A stretch of 64,000 bases of DNA from Clostridiales bacterium (GTDB lineage Bacteria > Bacillota > Clostridia > Christensenellales > Borkfalkiaceae), in contig SVHW01000002.1 in assembly GCA_015055655.1 (NCBI GenBank), positions 62,001 to 126,000 of the forward strand, written 5' to 3'. The notes beneath the pieces are model-generated. The model was not told the origin of the DNA. It made no database searches and saw only the letters and a program-made list of their open reading frames with translations. Shown in pieces: positions 45,839 to 54,814 of the stretch (positions are counted from its first letter, which is position 1; every line of letters starts with the position of its first letter). A program made the position numbers and the translations under genes.

Positions 45839-46864
45839 ATGTCTTTATTGAAAGTGGAGGATTTACACGTACGTTTTCGCACTCATAAAGGGGAGATAAG
45901 CGGCGTGCAAGGGGTGTCGTTCTCGTTAGAAAAGGGGAAAACGTTGGCGATTGTCGGGGAAAGCGGTTCGGGAAAAAGCGTCACGGCAATGAGCATTTTA
46001 CGCCTTTTAGAAGAAAACGGATATATTGCGTCGGGGCGTATTTTATTCGAGGACGAAAACGGCGAAACGATAGATTTGGCGTCGTTACCTCAAGAGAAGA
46101 TGTACGAGATACGCGGCAATCAAATTTCCGTTATATTTCAAGAACCGATGACGGCGCTAAACCCTGTATTGACGGTAAAAAAACAGCTTTGTGAGCCGTT
46201 TATCATCCATAGGAAGGCGTCGAAAAAAGTGGCGGCGGCAGCGGCGGAAAAGATGTTAGAGGCGGTGGGGATTCCCAACGCGCAACGGGTGATGAAAAGT
46301 TACGCGCACCAGCTTTCAGGCGGGATGCGGCAACGGGTGATGATTGCTATGGCGATTGCCTGTCAGCCTAAGTTGTTAATCGCAGACGAGCCGACTACGG
46401 CTTTGGACGTGACGGTGCAGGCGCAAATTATTGCGCTGATGCAAGATTTGCAAAGACAAAGCGGCGCGGCGATTTTGTTTATTACGCACGATTTGGGGGT
46501 GGTGAACGAGATGGCAGACGACGTAGCCGTTACCTATTGCGGGCAAATCGTGGAACAGGCAAAAAAAGCGGATATTTTCCGTGGAGAATATTCGCATCCG
46601 TACACCGAAGGGCTGTTGTCTTCATTGCCGTCCACGCATAAAAAAGGGGAGAGATTAGAGCAGATTCCGGGCAGCGTACCGTTGCCGAACGCGCAACCGC
46701 AAGGTTGTAAATTTTCGCCGCGTTGTCCGTATAAAACGCAAAAATGCATCGACGAGGAACCGCCTTTGTTTGCCGTGCCGCACGGAGGGCAAACGGTGCG
46801 CTGTTTTTATCCTGCTAAAAAGGAGAGAAGGAGTGGAGAACACGCAAAACATATTATCCGTTGA
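45839..46864 (+). CDS. Oligopeptide ABC transporter ATP-binding protein (DppD/OppD type)
   Basis: A 341-residue ATPase with Walker A GESGSGKS, Q-loop VIFQEPMTALNP, signature LSGGMRQRVMIA and Walker B LLIADEPTTALD. The C-terminal oligopeptide-transporter extension has four spaced cysteines (CKFSPRCPYKTQKC...RCFYP) that bind a 4Fe-4S cluster in related proteins. ACGGAGGGAGT precedes the ATG. The next gene begins inside its 3' end. Confidence 0.95.
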   Translation: MSLLKVEDLHVRFRTHKGEISGVQGVSFSLEKGKTLAIVGESGSGKSVTAMSILRLLEENGYIASGRILFEDENGETIDLASLPQEKMYEIRGNQISVIFQEPMTALNPVLTVKKQLCEPFIIHRKASKKVAAAAAEKMLEAVGIPNAQRVMKSYAHQLSGGMRQRVMIAMAIACQPKLLIADEPTTALDVTVQAQIIALMQDLQRQSGAAILFITHDLGVVNEMADDVAVTYCGQIVEQAKKADIFRGEYSHPYTEGLLSSLPSTHKKGERLEQIPGSVPLPNAQPQGCKFSPRCPYKTQKCIDEEPPLFAVPHGGQTVRCFYPAKKERRSGEHAKHIIR

Positions 46865-47858
46865 GAATTTAAAAAAATATTTTCCGTTGCCCAAAAGCGG
46901 TTTATTTTCCCGTGAGAAACGTTTTCTTCGCGCTAACGACGGGATAAACGTAACGATACGTAGAGGGGAAACGTTTGCGCTCGTTGGAGAAAGCGGTTGT
47001 GGAAAATCGACGTTGGGAAGGGCGATATTACAGTTGGACGCGCCGACGGAGGGGCGCGTGCGCTACTATGAAAAATCGGGGAAAGAAACGGAACTTACCG
47101 CGTGTACGGATAGGGAAATGCGCGCGCTTAGGCAACGTCTGCAAATTATTTTTCAGGACCCGTATTCGTCGTTGAATCCGCGGATGACGGTGGGGCGGAT
47201 TATCGGGGAAGGGGTGTGGACGCACGGCATTTATCCTCGTAAAAGCAAAGCGTTGAACGATTACGTTTTGGAGGTGATGGACGCCTGCGGATTGCAGCCG
47301 CATTTTATCAACCGTTTCCCCCACGAGTTTTCCGGGGGACAGCGGCAACGCATTTGTATTGCAAGGGCGCTTGCGCTCCGTCCCGAATTCGTCGTTTGTG
47401 ACGAGTGCGTTTCCGCACTAGACGTTTCCGTACAGGCGCAAATACTCAATTTGCTTGCCGATTTAAAGGAACAGCGTTTATTGACGTATTTGTTTATTTC
47501 GCACGATTTATCGGTGGTGCGTCACGTTGCCGATAGGATAGCGGTGATGTATTTGGGGCGGATTGTAGAGCTTGGGGAAACGGAAGAAATTTTTCGTCGT
47601 CCGGCGCATCCGTACACCGTCGCGTTGCTTAGCGCGATTCCTTCAATAGAGGAGGAAAAAAGGGAAAAAATCGTTTTGCGTGGGCAACTGCCCAGCGCGA
47701 TATCGCCGCCAAGCGGTTGTCCTTTTCATACGCGATGTTTTATGGCGCAAGAGATTTGTTCGACGAAGCCCGTGACGCTGCAAGAAACGGAAACGGGGCA
47801 TTTTTCTGCGTGTCATTTCGCGGAAATGGTAAAAAACGGGGCGAGAAAAAACGGGTAA
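46833..47858 (+). CDS. Oligopeptide ABC transporter ATP-binding protein (DppF/OppF type)
   Basis: A 341-residue ATPase with Walker A GESGCGKST, IIFQDPYSSLNPRMTV, signature FSGGQRQRICIA and Walker B VVCDECVSALD (Cys replaces the usual Pro after Glu). The C-terminal cysteine-bearing extension is present (GCPFHTRCFMAQEIC). I place the start at GTG 46833, 7 nt after AGGAG, overlapping the previous gene by 32 bp. The ATG at 46770 would add 21 residues with no homology. It completes the two-ATPase importer. Confidence 0.92.
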   Translation: MENTQNILSVENLKKYFPLPKSGLFSREKRFLRANDGINVTIRRGETFALVGESGCGKSTLGRAILQLDAPTEGRVRYYEKSGKETELTACTDREMRALRQRLQIIFQDPYSSLNPRMTVGRIIGEGVWTHGIYPRKSKALNDYVLEVMDACGLQPHFINRFPHEFSGGQRQRICIARALALRPEFVVCDECVSALDVSVQAQILNLLADLKEQRLLTYLFISHDLSVVRHVADRIAVMYLGRIVELGETEEIFRRPAHPYTVALLSAIPSIEEEKREKIVLRGQLPSAISPPSGCPFHTRCFMAQEICSTKPVTLQETETGHFSACHFAEMVKNGARKNG

Positions 47859-47868
47859 AAAAAGGTAG

Positions 47869-47896
47869 AACGGGGAAGCATAGCTTTCCCGTTTTA
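47869..47896 (+). terminator. Terminator of oligopeptide transporter operon
   Basis: AACGGGGAAGC pairs with GCTTTCCCGTT (one G-U) around ATA, followed by TTTTAT. Confidence 0.75.
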
Positions 47897-47966
47897 TAAA
47901 ATAGCGAAAAAACGGGGGAAATACGGGGAAAAGGGGAAAGAAAATATAAATCTTTTTTCTTTCGTG

Positions 47967-47996
47967 TTGACAAAGCAAGGTGAGATGTATTATAAT
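47967..47996 (+). promoter_or_regulatory. SigA-type promoter for CorC-like/galE unit
   Basis: TTGACA, 18 bp, TATAAT. A small hairpin TAAGGCTATAAGCCTTA lies in the leader. Confidence 0.78.
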
Positions 47997-48056
47997 AAAA
48001 TGGGTAAGGCTATAAGCCTTAACGAAAAAATATACTTTGGAGGATAGTGTACTATC

Positions 48057-49412
48057 ATGGAGCCTTTGCCCCTATCTATCATTATCGTAGTTCTCGTTTT
48101 ATTATCGGGTTTCTTTTCAGGGACGGAAACGGCGTATTCTTGCGCGAATAAAATCAAACTGAAAAGTATGGTAACGCTTGGCAAAAAGAACGCAAAAGCC
48201 GTCTATAAATTTGCCGACGAAAAATACGATAAACTTGTCACGGCGATTTTGGTTGGGAACAACATCGTCAATTTAACTGCGTCGGCGTTGGGCACGATAC
48301 TGTTTACCCAACTGTTGCATAGCAATCCCGATTTGGCTGCGACGGTATCGACAATCGTATTGACGGTGGTGGTGCTGCTGTTCGGTGAAATTACCCCGAA
48401 ATATTTGGCGAGCGTTTATCCCGAAAAATTCTGTTTCCTTTCCTATCCGTTGATGCAATTATTTTATTGGATACTGTTGCCTTTGTGTAAAGTGTTCGAC
48501 GGATTTAAATGGTTGCTTGCGAAAATTTTCAAACTGAAAAAAGACGAATCGATTACCGACGAAGAATTGATGTCGCTCGTGGACGAGGCTGAGGAAAGCG
48601 GTACGTTAAAGGAAGACGAATCGGAGTTGCTTCGTTCCGCGCTCGAATTTGACGATTTGAAGGTAGAGGATATTCTCGTTCCGCGTGTGGACGTGATTGC
48701 GGTGGAAGAAGAAGACTCGATGGAAAAGGTGCTTTCTTTGTTCGAAAAGACGGGGTATTCGCGTTTGCCCGTATATAAAGAAACGATAGATAACGTCGTG
48801 GGTATCATCCACGAACGGGATTTCTTTAAGGCGTATATCCGCGGTGTTAAGCAAATTAAATCGTTTGTGCAAGAAATTGAATTTACCAGCGAATACACGC
48901 GTATTTCCACCCTGTTAAAGCAGTTGCAAAAGAAAAAAGTGCATATGGCGGCGGTGTCGGACGAATACGGCGGTTTGGTTGGTATCGTGACGTTGGAAGA
49001 TATATTGGAAGAACTCGTTGGGGATATTTGGGACGAACACGACGAAGAAGAAGTGCTGTTTGGAAAGATTGCCGAAGACGAATACTGGGTGGACGGCAAA
49101 TGCGAATTGAGCGCGTTTTTCGAGTTGTTTGCCTTGGACGACGAGGACGAGAAGTACGAATCGAACACGGTTGGCGGCTGGACGACGGAGTGTTACGGCG
49201 AAATTCCGCCGATGGGCGAAACGGTGAAAGCACGCGGCTTTGAAATCAAAGTGCTGAAAGCAACCAAGCAAAAGGTGTTGAAAGTACGCGCCAAACGCGT
49301 GGAAGAAGACGAGGAAGACGAAGACGAAAAAGTCCGCGTAGAGAAGAAGGAAGAAAAGGCGCGCCTCGAAAAGAAGGAAGAAAAAACTCGTTTAGAGAAA
49401 AAGGAGAAATAA
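48057..49412 (+). CDS. HlyC/CorC family protein (DUF21-CBS-CorC)
   Basis: A 451-residue membrane protein. A DUF21/CNNM domain (residues ~1-180, including [16 protein letters not shown]) has three or four membrane segments. Two CBS domains (~200-330, [40 protein letters not shown]) and a C-terminal CorC_HlyC domain follow. Family members are linked to magnesium or cobalt efflux. The last 40 residues form a repeating Lys/Glu tail (three copies of about LEKKEEK) not typical of the family. GGAGG lies 13 nt before the ATG, a wide spacing. galE overlaps the stop by 1 nt. Confidence 0.92.
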   Translation: MEPLPLSIIIVVLVLLSGFFSGTETAYSCANKIKLKSMVTLGKKNAKAVYKFADEKYDKLVTAILVGNNIVNLTASALGTILFTQLLHSNPDLAATVSTIVLTVVVLLFGEITPKYLASVYPEKFCFLSYPLMQLFYWILLPLCKVFDGFKWLLAKIFKLKKDESITDEELMSLVDEAEESGTLKEDESELLRSALEFDDLKVEDILVPRVDVIAVEEEDSMEKVLSLFEKTGYSRLPVYKETIDNVVGIIHERDFFKAYIRGVKQIKSFVQEIEFTSEYTRISTLLKQLQKKKVHMAAVSDEYGGLVGIVTLEDILEELVGDIWDEHDEEEVLFGKIAEDEYWVDGKCELSAFFELFALDDEDEKYESNTVGGWTTECYGEIPPMGETVKARGFEIKVLKATKQKVLKVRAKRVEEDEEDEDEKVRVEKKEEKARLEKKEEKTRLEKKEK

Positions 49413-50425
49413 TGGCGACGATTTTGGTGACGGGCGGCTGCGGATTTATCGGCTCGCATACGGTATTAGAGCTGTTGAATAAAGGCTACGAAACGGTGGT
49501 TGTGGATAATTTCAGCAATTCCAGTTTCGAAAGTTTGAAGCGGGTGGAAAAAATCACGAACAAATCGGTTGTTTTTTACGAAGCGGATATTCGCGACGAA
49601 GAAAAAATGGACGAGATTTTTGCCGCGCACAAAATAGACGCCGTCATCCATTTTGCCGCGTATAAAGCGGTGGGGGAAAGCTGTAAATTGCCGTTGAAAT
49701 ATTACGAAAATAATATCAGCGGCACGGTAGGGTTATTGAAGATTATGGCAAAATACGGCGTGAAGAAAATCATCTTTTCTTCTTCCGCAACGGTGTATGG
49801 CGACCCCGAACGTTTGCCGTTAGACGAAAATTGTCGGCTTTCCACGACGAACCCGTACGGCAGCACGAAATTGATGATGGAAATGATTATGCAAGACGTA
49901 TATAAGGCGGATAACGCGTGGAATATTATCTTGCTCCGTTATTTTAATCCCGTTGGCGCGCACGAAAGTGGGCTTATCGGGGAAGACCCGAAGGGAATCC
50001 CCAACAACTTAATGCCGTTCGTCGCGCAGGTAGCAAGCGGGAAATTGCCCTGCATCAACGTCTTTGGCGACGATTACGATACGCCGGACGGAACGGGCGT
50101 GCGCGATTATATCCACGTGGTCGATTTGGCGTTGGGGCATATTGCCGCTATCGAACGCTGTAACGATTGCGGCGTACATATCTACAATTTGGGGACGGGA
50201 AAAGGATACAGCGTGTTAGAGATGATTCGCGCGTTTGAAAAGGCGTGCGGAAAGGAATTGCCGTATAAGATATGCGCCCGTCGACCTGGGGATATTGCGG
50301 CGTGTTACGCTTGCCCCGACAAGGCGAAAAAAGAACTTGGTTGGGAGGCGAAATTCGGGATTGACGAAATGTGCGCCGACCAATGGCGCTGGCAAAGCGG
50401 TAACCCCAGAGGGTATGAAAACTAA
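49412..50425 (+). CDS. galE: UDP-glucose 4-epimerase
   Basis: A 337-residue short-chain dehydrogenase-type enzyme that interconverts UDP-glucose and UDP-galactose. NAD-binding [15 protein letters not shown], catalytic Ser in [10 protein letters not shown], and the YxxxK pair (NPYGSTK) are present, as are [15 protein letters not shown] and DYIHVVDLA. Full length. Its ATG shares one base with the previous stop (TAATG), so it is translationally coupled to the CorC-like gene. It supplies galactose for surface polysaccharide or sugar catabolism. Confidence 0.96.
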   Translation: MATILVTGGCGFIGSHTVLELLNKGYETVVVDNFSNSSFESLKRVEKITNKSVVFYEADIRDEEKMDEIFAAHKIDAVIHFAAYKAVGESCKLPLKYYENNISGTVGLLKIMAKYGVKKIIFSSSATVYGDPERLPLDENCRLSTTNPYGSTKLMMEMIMQDVYKADNAWNIILLRYFNPVGAHESGLIGEDPKGIPNNLMPFVAQVASGKLPCINVFGDDYDTPDGTGVRDYIHVVDLALGHIAAIERCNDCGVHIYNLGTGKGYSVLEMIRAFEKACGKELPYKICARRPGDIAACYACPDKAKKELGWEAKFGIDEMCADQWRWQSGNPRGYEN

Positions 50426-50434
50426 CGCTCGGTT

Positions 50435-51097
50435 ATGATAACGCCCGATAAAATTATCCGTTCCCACCGAAAAACGCTCGCCGTATGCATTGATAATTTT
50501 GGCAACGTCATCGTGCGCGCGCCGAAAAGACTGTCGCAAAAGCATATTTTCGATTTTTTGGCGGAAAAGGAAGCGTGGATAAGAAGCAAAAAAGAAGAAA
50601 AAATAGGGCTGGGTATGCGTTTGCCCACGGAAGATTTGGACGGATATAGCTTTTTACTGCTGGGTAAAAACTGCCGCATTGCATTAAGCGAAGGGAAAAA
50701 GATAACCTTCGATAACGTCAACGGCGTGTTGGCGCTGCCGAAAAACAACGCAAAAAATCGGCTGGTAAAATGGCTGAAAGAAAACGCAAAACGGATTTTT
50801 ACCGAGTTGACCGCGCAAAAAGCTTTGCAAATGGGTGTGTCATTTCAAAGCGTGGGGATATCGAGCGCGAAAACCCGTTGGGGAACGTGTTCGGCGGAGA
50901 ATAAAATCCGTTACACCTTTCGTCTATTATACGCGCCGAAGGAAGTAATAGAATACGTCGTCGTGCACGAATTGGCGCACGTGCGATATAAAAATCATTC
51001 CGCCTCGTTTTGGAAAGAGGTGGAGAAATACGCGCCCGATTGGAAAACACGGCGAAAGTGGTTGAAGGATTACGGCGCGTTGATGGAAATATTTTAG
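50435..51097 (+). CDS. YgjP-like zinc metalloprotease (DUF45/M48 family)
   Basis: A 220-residue protein with the DUF45 layout. An N-terminal beta-rich part (KTLAVCIDNFGNVIVRAPKRLS) is followed by SVGISSAKTRWGTCSAENKI and the zinc motif VVVHELAHVRYKNHSASFW (HExxH plus a third ligand). YgjP homologues are annotated as M48-type peptidases; one member has reported UTP pyrophosphatase activity, so substrate is open. Cytoplasmic. It begins 9 bp after galE. Confidence 0.92.
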   Translation: MITPDKIIRSHRKTLAVCIDNFGNVIVRAPKRLSQKHIFDFLAEKEAWIRSKKEEKIGLGMRLPTEDLDGYSFLLLGKNCRIALSEGKKITFDNVNGVLALPKNNAKNRLVKWLKENAKRIFTELTAQKALQMGVSFQSVGISSAKTRWGTCSAENKIRYTFRLLYAPKEVIEYVVVHELAHVRYKNHSASFWKEVEKYAPDWKTRRKWLKDYGALMEIF

Positions 51098-51123
51098 TAA
51101 AAAAAATTAGGAGGTGCGCACTC

Positions 51124-52893
51124 TTGAAAAAATGGTTATTAAAAGTAGGCTGTTTTTTAACGGCTTGCGCGTTGTTCGGTTTGACGGCTTGCACGGATAT
51201 GTTTGGTGGGCTTGGCGATTTGGGTAACGACGGCGATAGCACGCAAAACGGCGGTGGTACTACTCCCGACGACGATACCAATCCCGATGACGGTACGCAA
51301 AACGGCGGTGGTACTACTCCCGATGACGGTACGCATCAATGTATATTCAATAAAAAAGTGGCGTTGGAAATGTATCAAAAGAGCGCTGCTACGTGTACGC
51401 AATCGGCGGTGTACTATTATTCCTGCGCGTGCGGGGAAAAGGGAACGAAAACGTTTGTAGACGGCGAACCTACGGGCAAGCATACGGGCGGCACGGCAAC
51501 GGCAACGCAAAAGGCGAAATGCGACGTTTGCGGACAAGAATACGGGGAGTACGCCCCGTTGCCGGTTATTCCGTCCGCGCCCGACGAAGTGGAGATTGTT
51601 TTGCCGCAACAATGGGATTTTACGCCGCCTGCAGTAACGACGCAATACGGATACAAATATTTTTCAACGCTTGCCGACGGGGATAAATTTTGCCGTTTTT
51701 ACATAGACGTGTACAACGCTTGTCTTGCGCTTGAAGAAGGGGAAGACGTTACGCCTACGACGCAAAAAGTACAGGACGGACACGGCGGCACGCAAGACGT
51801 GGATTTGTATATCGTGGACAGCGTGGAATATGCGAAATACGAACTCACGAGTCAAGAAGCGCTTGCCGTATGGAAGACGGTACGTATGGAATATCCGGAA
51901 TTTTTTTGGCTGGACAATACGGTGACGTACAGTTCGACGGCGATGAATTTACAAATTTTTAAAGAATACGCTTTGGGCAGCACGCGCGCGACGTTGCAAG
52001 ACGAAATCGAGGATATGGCAAACGATTTTTATACGTATTTAACGGCGGATATGTCTGCGACGGAGTTCGTGTTGACGGCGTACGATTATATCGTAACGAG
52101 GGCGCACTACGCCTATAAAGCAGACGGGAAAACGCCTGAAACCGCGGTGTGGGCGCACAATCTCGTCGGCGTGGCAAATAAAAACAGCGGCGTTTGCGAA
52201 GCGTATGCAAAAACGTTTGATTATCTTTGCAGACTGATGGGGGTTGACGCAGTTACCGTCAGCGGAAAAGCGTCGTTGAAGGAAGGCGAAACGCCCGTTG
52301 GGCACGCGTGGAATATTGTCAATATCGACGGGGTTTGGTATAACGTGGACGCTACGTGGGCAGACCAGACGATATTGTATCGAAATTTCTTTGGTAGAGC
52401 GAATACCGACTTTATAAAAACGCACGAGGCGGACGACAGCAGCGTTTACGGCAGTTCTTGGCAGTTCCCGTTGCCGACGGCTTCGGAAAAAGAGCTTTCC
52501 CCCGTGCGGATGAGCGAAAACGCAGGAAAAGGCAAGATGTACGCTTGTGTAGATTACGCGTTTGCGGAGATGACCAACGAAGAAGCGGTATATACGCTGA
52601 CGTTGCATCCGCATACCACCGTTACGCAAGCGAAGCATAAAGAAATTTATCTTTCGCCCGTATCTTTCGAACGGACGGATTTGCCCAAGGTTAGTCAAAT
52701 AACAATTATGGGCGGACGCGCGCCCGGCAGCCTTAACCCCGTGCAGTTGAAAGCGTTAAACGGGCTGACGCTGAACAGCAATATTAATCTGCAAGACGTC
52801 GCGTGGACGTATCCTTCGCTGTCGTTGAACGGATACGAAATTCACAAGAGTACGTTTTCTTCCTATCGCACGGAAGAAGAAACAACCGTATAA
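51124..52893 (+). CDS. Transglutaminase-like surface lipoprotein
   Basis: A 589-residue predicted lipoprotein starting at TTG 51124, 9 nt after AGGAGG; the nearby ATG is out of frame and the ATG at 51010 overlaps the previous gene. The lipobox is FGLTAC. A Gly/Asp/Thr linker is followed by one Cys module like those in the other two lipoproteins (CIFNKKVALEMYQKSAATC; KCDVCGQEYGEY). A transglutaminase-like papain-fold domain spans ~270-430 with a triad Cys358 (SGVCEAY), His394 (GHAWN) and Asp409 (YNVDATW). Such domains act as cysteine proteases or cross-linkers on the cell surface. The C-terminal ~100 residues are unassigned. Confidence 0.9.
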   Translation: MKKWLLKVGCFLTACALFGLTACTDMFGGLGDLGNDGDSTQNGGGTTPDDDTNPDDGTQNGGGTTPDDGTHQCIFNKKVALEMYQKSAATCTQSAVYYYSCACGEKGTKTFVDGEPTGKHTGGTATATQKAKCDVCGQEYGEYAPLPVIPSAPDEVEIVLPQQWDFTPPAVTTQYGYKYFSTLADGDKFCRFYIDVYNACLALEEGEDVTPTTQKVQDGHGGTQDVDLYIVDSVEYAKYELTSQEALAVWKTVRMEYPEFFWLDNTVTYSSTAMNLQIFKEYALGSTRATLQDEIEDMANDFYTYLTADMSATEFVLTAYDYIVTRAHYAYKADGKTPETAVWAHNLVGVANKNSGVCEAYAKTFDYLCRLMGVDAVTVSGKASLKEGETPVGHAWNIVNIDGVWYNVDATWADQTILYRNFFGRANTDFIKTHEADDSSVYGSSWQFPLPTASEKELSPVRMSENAGKGKMYACVDYAFAEMTNEEAVYTLTLHPHTTVTQAKHKEIYLSPVSFERTDLPKVSQITIMGGRAPGSLNPVQLKALNGLTLNSNINLQDVAWTYPSLSLNGYEIHKSTFSSYRTEEETTV

Positions 52894-52967
52894 TCCCGTT
52901 TTTTGGTTTAAGAAACCGAAAAAAGCGGTATATATTATAGGACGAAGTTGTAAGGGATACAAAAGTT

Positions 52968-53687
52968 ATGTTAGAGCTTAAAAACGTAAGCTACGTCGTA
53001 CAAGAGGACGGCAAAGAAAAATATATCATCAAAGACGTCAGCCTGACGTTAAACGAACGTTTCGTGGCGTTTACCGGGCCGAACGGCGGCGGTAAATCCA
53101 CGTTGGCAAAATTGATTGCCGGGATACTTACGCCCACGTCGGGAAGTATTTATTTGGACGGCGAAGATATTACGTCGCTGACCATTACCGAGCGCGCGAA
53201 AAAAGGGATTTCGTACGCTTTTCAGCAACCCGTGCGTTTTAAGGGGATGACGGTGCGCGATTTAATCAATATTGCCGCAGGGAAAAATATTAAAATCGCC
53301 GACGCGTGCAGTTATTTATCCGAGGTGGGTATGTGCGCGAGAGATTATATCGATAGAGAAGTGAACGCTTCGCTGTCGGGCGGCGAGTTAAAGCGTATTG
53401 AAATTGCCACGATTTTGGCGCGCAGTACCAAACTTTCCGTGTTTGACGAACCGGAGGCGGGTATCGATTTATGGAGCTTTGGCAACCTTATCAAAGTGTT
53501 TGAGAAAATGCACGAAAAAACGCAGGGGAATATTTTGATTATTTCCCACCAAGAACGCATTTTGAATATTGCGGACAAGGTGGTGGTTATTGCCGACGGG
53601 CAGGTACGCGAACAAGGAAAAAAAGAAGACGTACTTCCCAAACTTTTGGGGACGGAAGCCTGCCGCGTATTGACGGAAAAGATGTAA
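52968..53687 (+). CDS. sufC: SufC-like ATPase of a minimal SUF (SMS-type) Fe-S system
   Basis: A 239-residue ABC ATPase with Walker A GPNGGGKST, signature LSGGELKRIEIATILAR and Walker B LSVFDEPEAGID, the last being SufC-like. It powers Fe-S cluster assembly on the SufB-type scaffold encoded 10 bp downstream. No SufD, SufS, SufU or SufE is adjacent. That two-gene content matches the SUF-like minimal (SmsCB) systems described in archaea and some anaerobic bacteria. A -10-like TATATTATAG is present upstream without a clear -35. Confidence 0.9.
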   Translation: MLELKNVSYVVQEDGKEKYIIKDVSLTLNERFVAFTGPNGGGKSTLAKLIAGILTPTSGSIYLDGEDITSLTITERAKKGISYAFQQPVRFKGMTVRDLINIAAGKNIKIADACSYLSEVGMCARDYIDREVNASLSGGELKRIEIATILARSTKLSVFDEPEAGIDLWSFGNLIKVFEKMHEKTQGNILIISHQERILNIADKVVVIADGQVREQGKKEDVLPKLLGTEACRVLTEKM

Positions 53688-53697
53688 GGAGAGGGGT

Positions 53698-54624
53698 ATG
53701 GACGCAATAGAGAAAGATTTATTGATGCAAATTGCCGATTTGCACGGCGTACCCGACGGCGCGTACAATATCCGTAAAAACGGCGAATTGGAAGGCCGAA
53801 ACACGACGGCGAATATTGACGTCGTCACCAAAACGGACGGAAAATCGGGGATTGATATTATTATCAAACCGGGCACGAAAAACGAGAGTATGCATATTCC
53901 CGTAATTATCAGTAAAGCGGGGTTACAGGAAGTTGTTTACAACGATTTCTATATCGGTGAAGACGCAGACGTGGTTATCGTGGCAGGGTGCGGCATTCAT
54001 AACTGCGGCGGCAAGGAAGTGGAATCCCGTCACGACGGCGTACACACCTTTTACGTAGGCAAAAACGCCAAAGTGAAGTACGTGGAAAAACACTACGGTT
54101 CGGGCGACGGGAACGGAAAGAACGTAATGAACCCCGAAACGGTGGTACATTTGGACGAAAATGCGTATATGGAAATGGAAACGACGCAAATAAAAGGCGT
54201 TGATTCGACGAAACGCATTACGCGCGCGGATATGAAGGCGGGGGCAAGCTTTATCGTCAAAGAAAAATTATACACCCACGGGGAACAAACGGCAGACACC
54301 GATTTCGTGATTGATATGAACGGCAAAGGTTGTCGCGCAGACGTCGTGTCCCGTTCGGTGGCGGCGGATAAATCGGTGCAACGCTTCGTATCGACGATGA
54401 ACGGCAACGCGCCTTGTTACGGACATACCGAGTGCGACGCAATTATAATGGACAACGCCGCCGTTACGGCAGCACCTTGTCTTTCCGCCAACGATATCGA
54501 CGCGGAACTTATCCACGAGGCGGCAATCGGGAAGATTGCAGGCGAACAGCTTATTAAATTGATGACGTTAGGTTTGACGGAAAAGGAAGCGGAAGAGCAA
54601 ATTATTAAAGGCTTCTTGCATTAA
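53698..54624 (+). CDS. SufB/SufD-family scaffold (SmsB-like)
   Basis: A 308-residue beta-helix scaffold protein, much shorter than SufB (~470). The C-terminal family motif is clear: GHTECDAIIMDNAAV, then DAELIHEAAIGKIAGEQLIKLM and the terminal TEKEAEEQIIKGF. The N-terminal SufB domain is missing, as in SmsB and the archaeal minimal system. Cysteines in VIVAGCGIHNCGG and AAPC are candidate cluster ligands. AGGAGAGGGGT precedes the ATG. It works with the SufC-like ATPase in the cytoplasm. Confidence 0.9.
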   Translation: MDAIEKDLLMQIADLHGVPDGAYNIRKNGELEGRNTTANIDVVTKTDGKSGIDIIIKPGTKNESMHIPVIISKAGLQEVVYNDFYIGEDADVVIVAGCGIHNCGGKEVESRHDGVHTFYVGKNAKVKYVEKHYGSGDGNGKNVMNPETVVHLDENAYMEMETTQIKGVDSTKRITRADMKAGASFIVKEKLYTHGEQTADTDFVIDMNGKGCRADVVSRSVAADKSVQRFVSTMNGNAPCYGHTECDAIIMDNAAVTAAPCLSANDIDAELIHEAAIGKIAGEQLIKLMTLGLTEKEAEEQIIKGFLH

Positions 54625-54814
54625 AAACAAAGAATATACGTCGCAATACGGCGTTGCGTTTCGTTTTTCTTGCTCGTTTACGTCGGTAAACGTCCCCAAG
54701 AAAATACTCGCGCGCCTTGTTTTGCTCGTATCTTGCTTTGTTTTGTGGTGGTTAGCTATCCCATTGGTAATAAGGTGGATTTCAATTTAGAAAATAATAA
54801 AGGTAGGTTTATAT

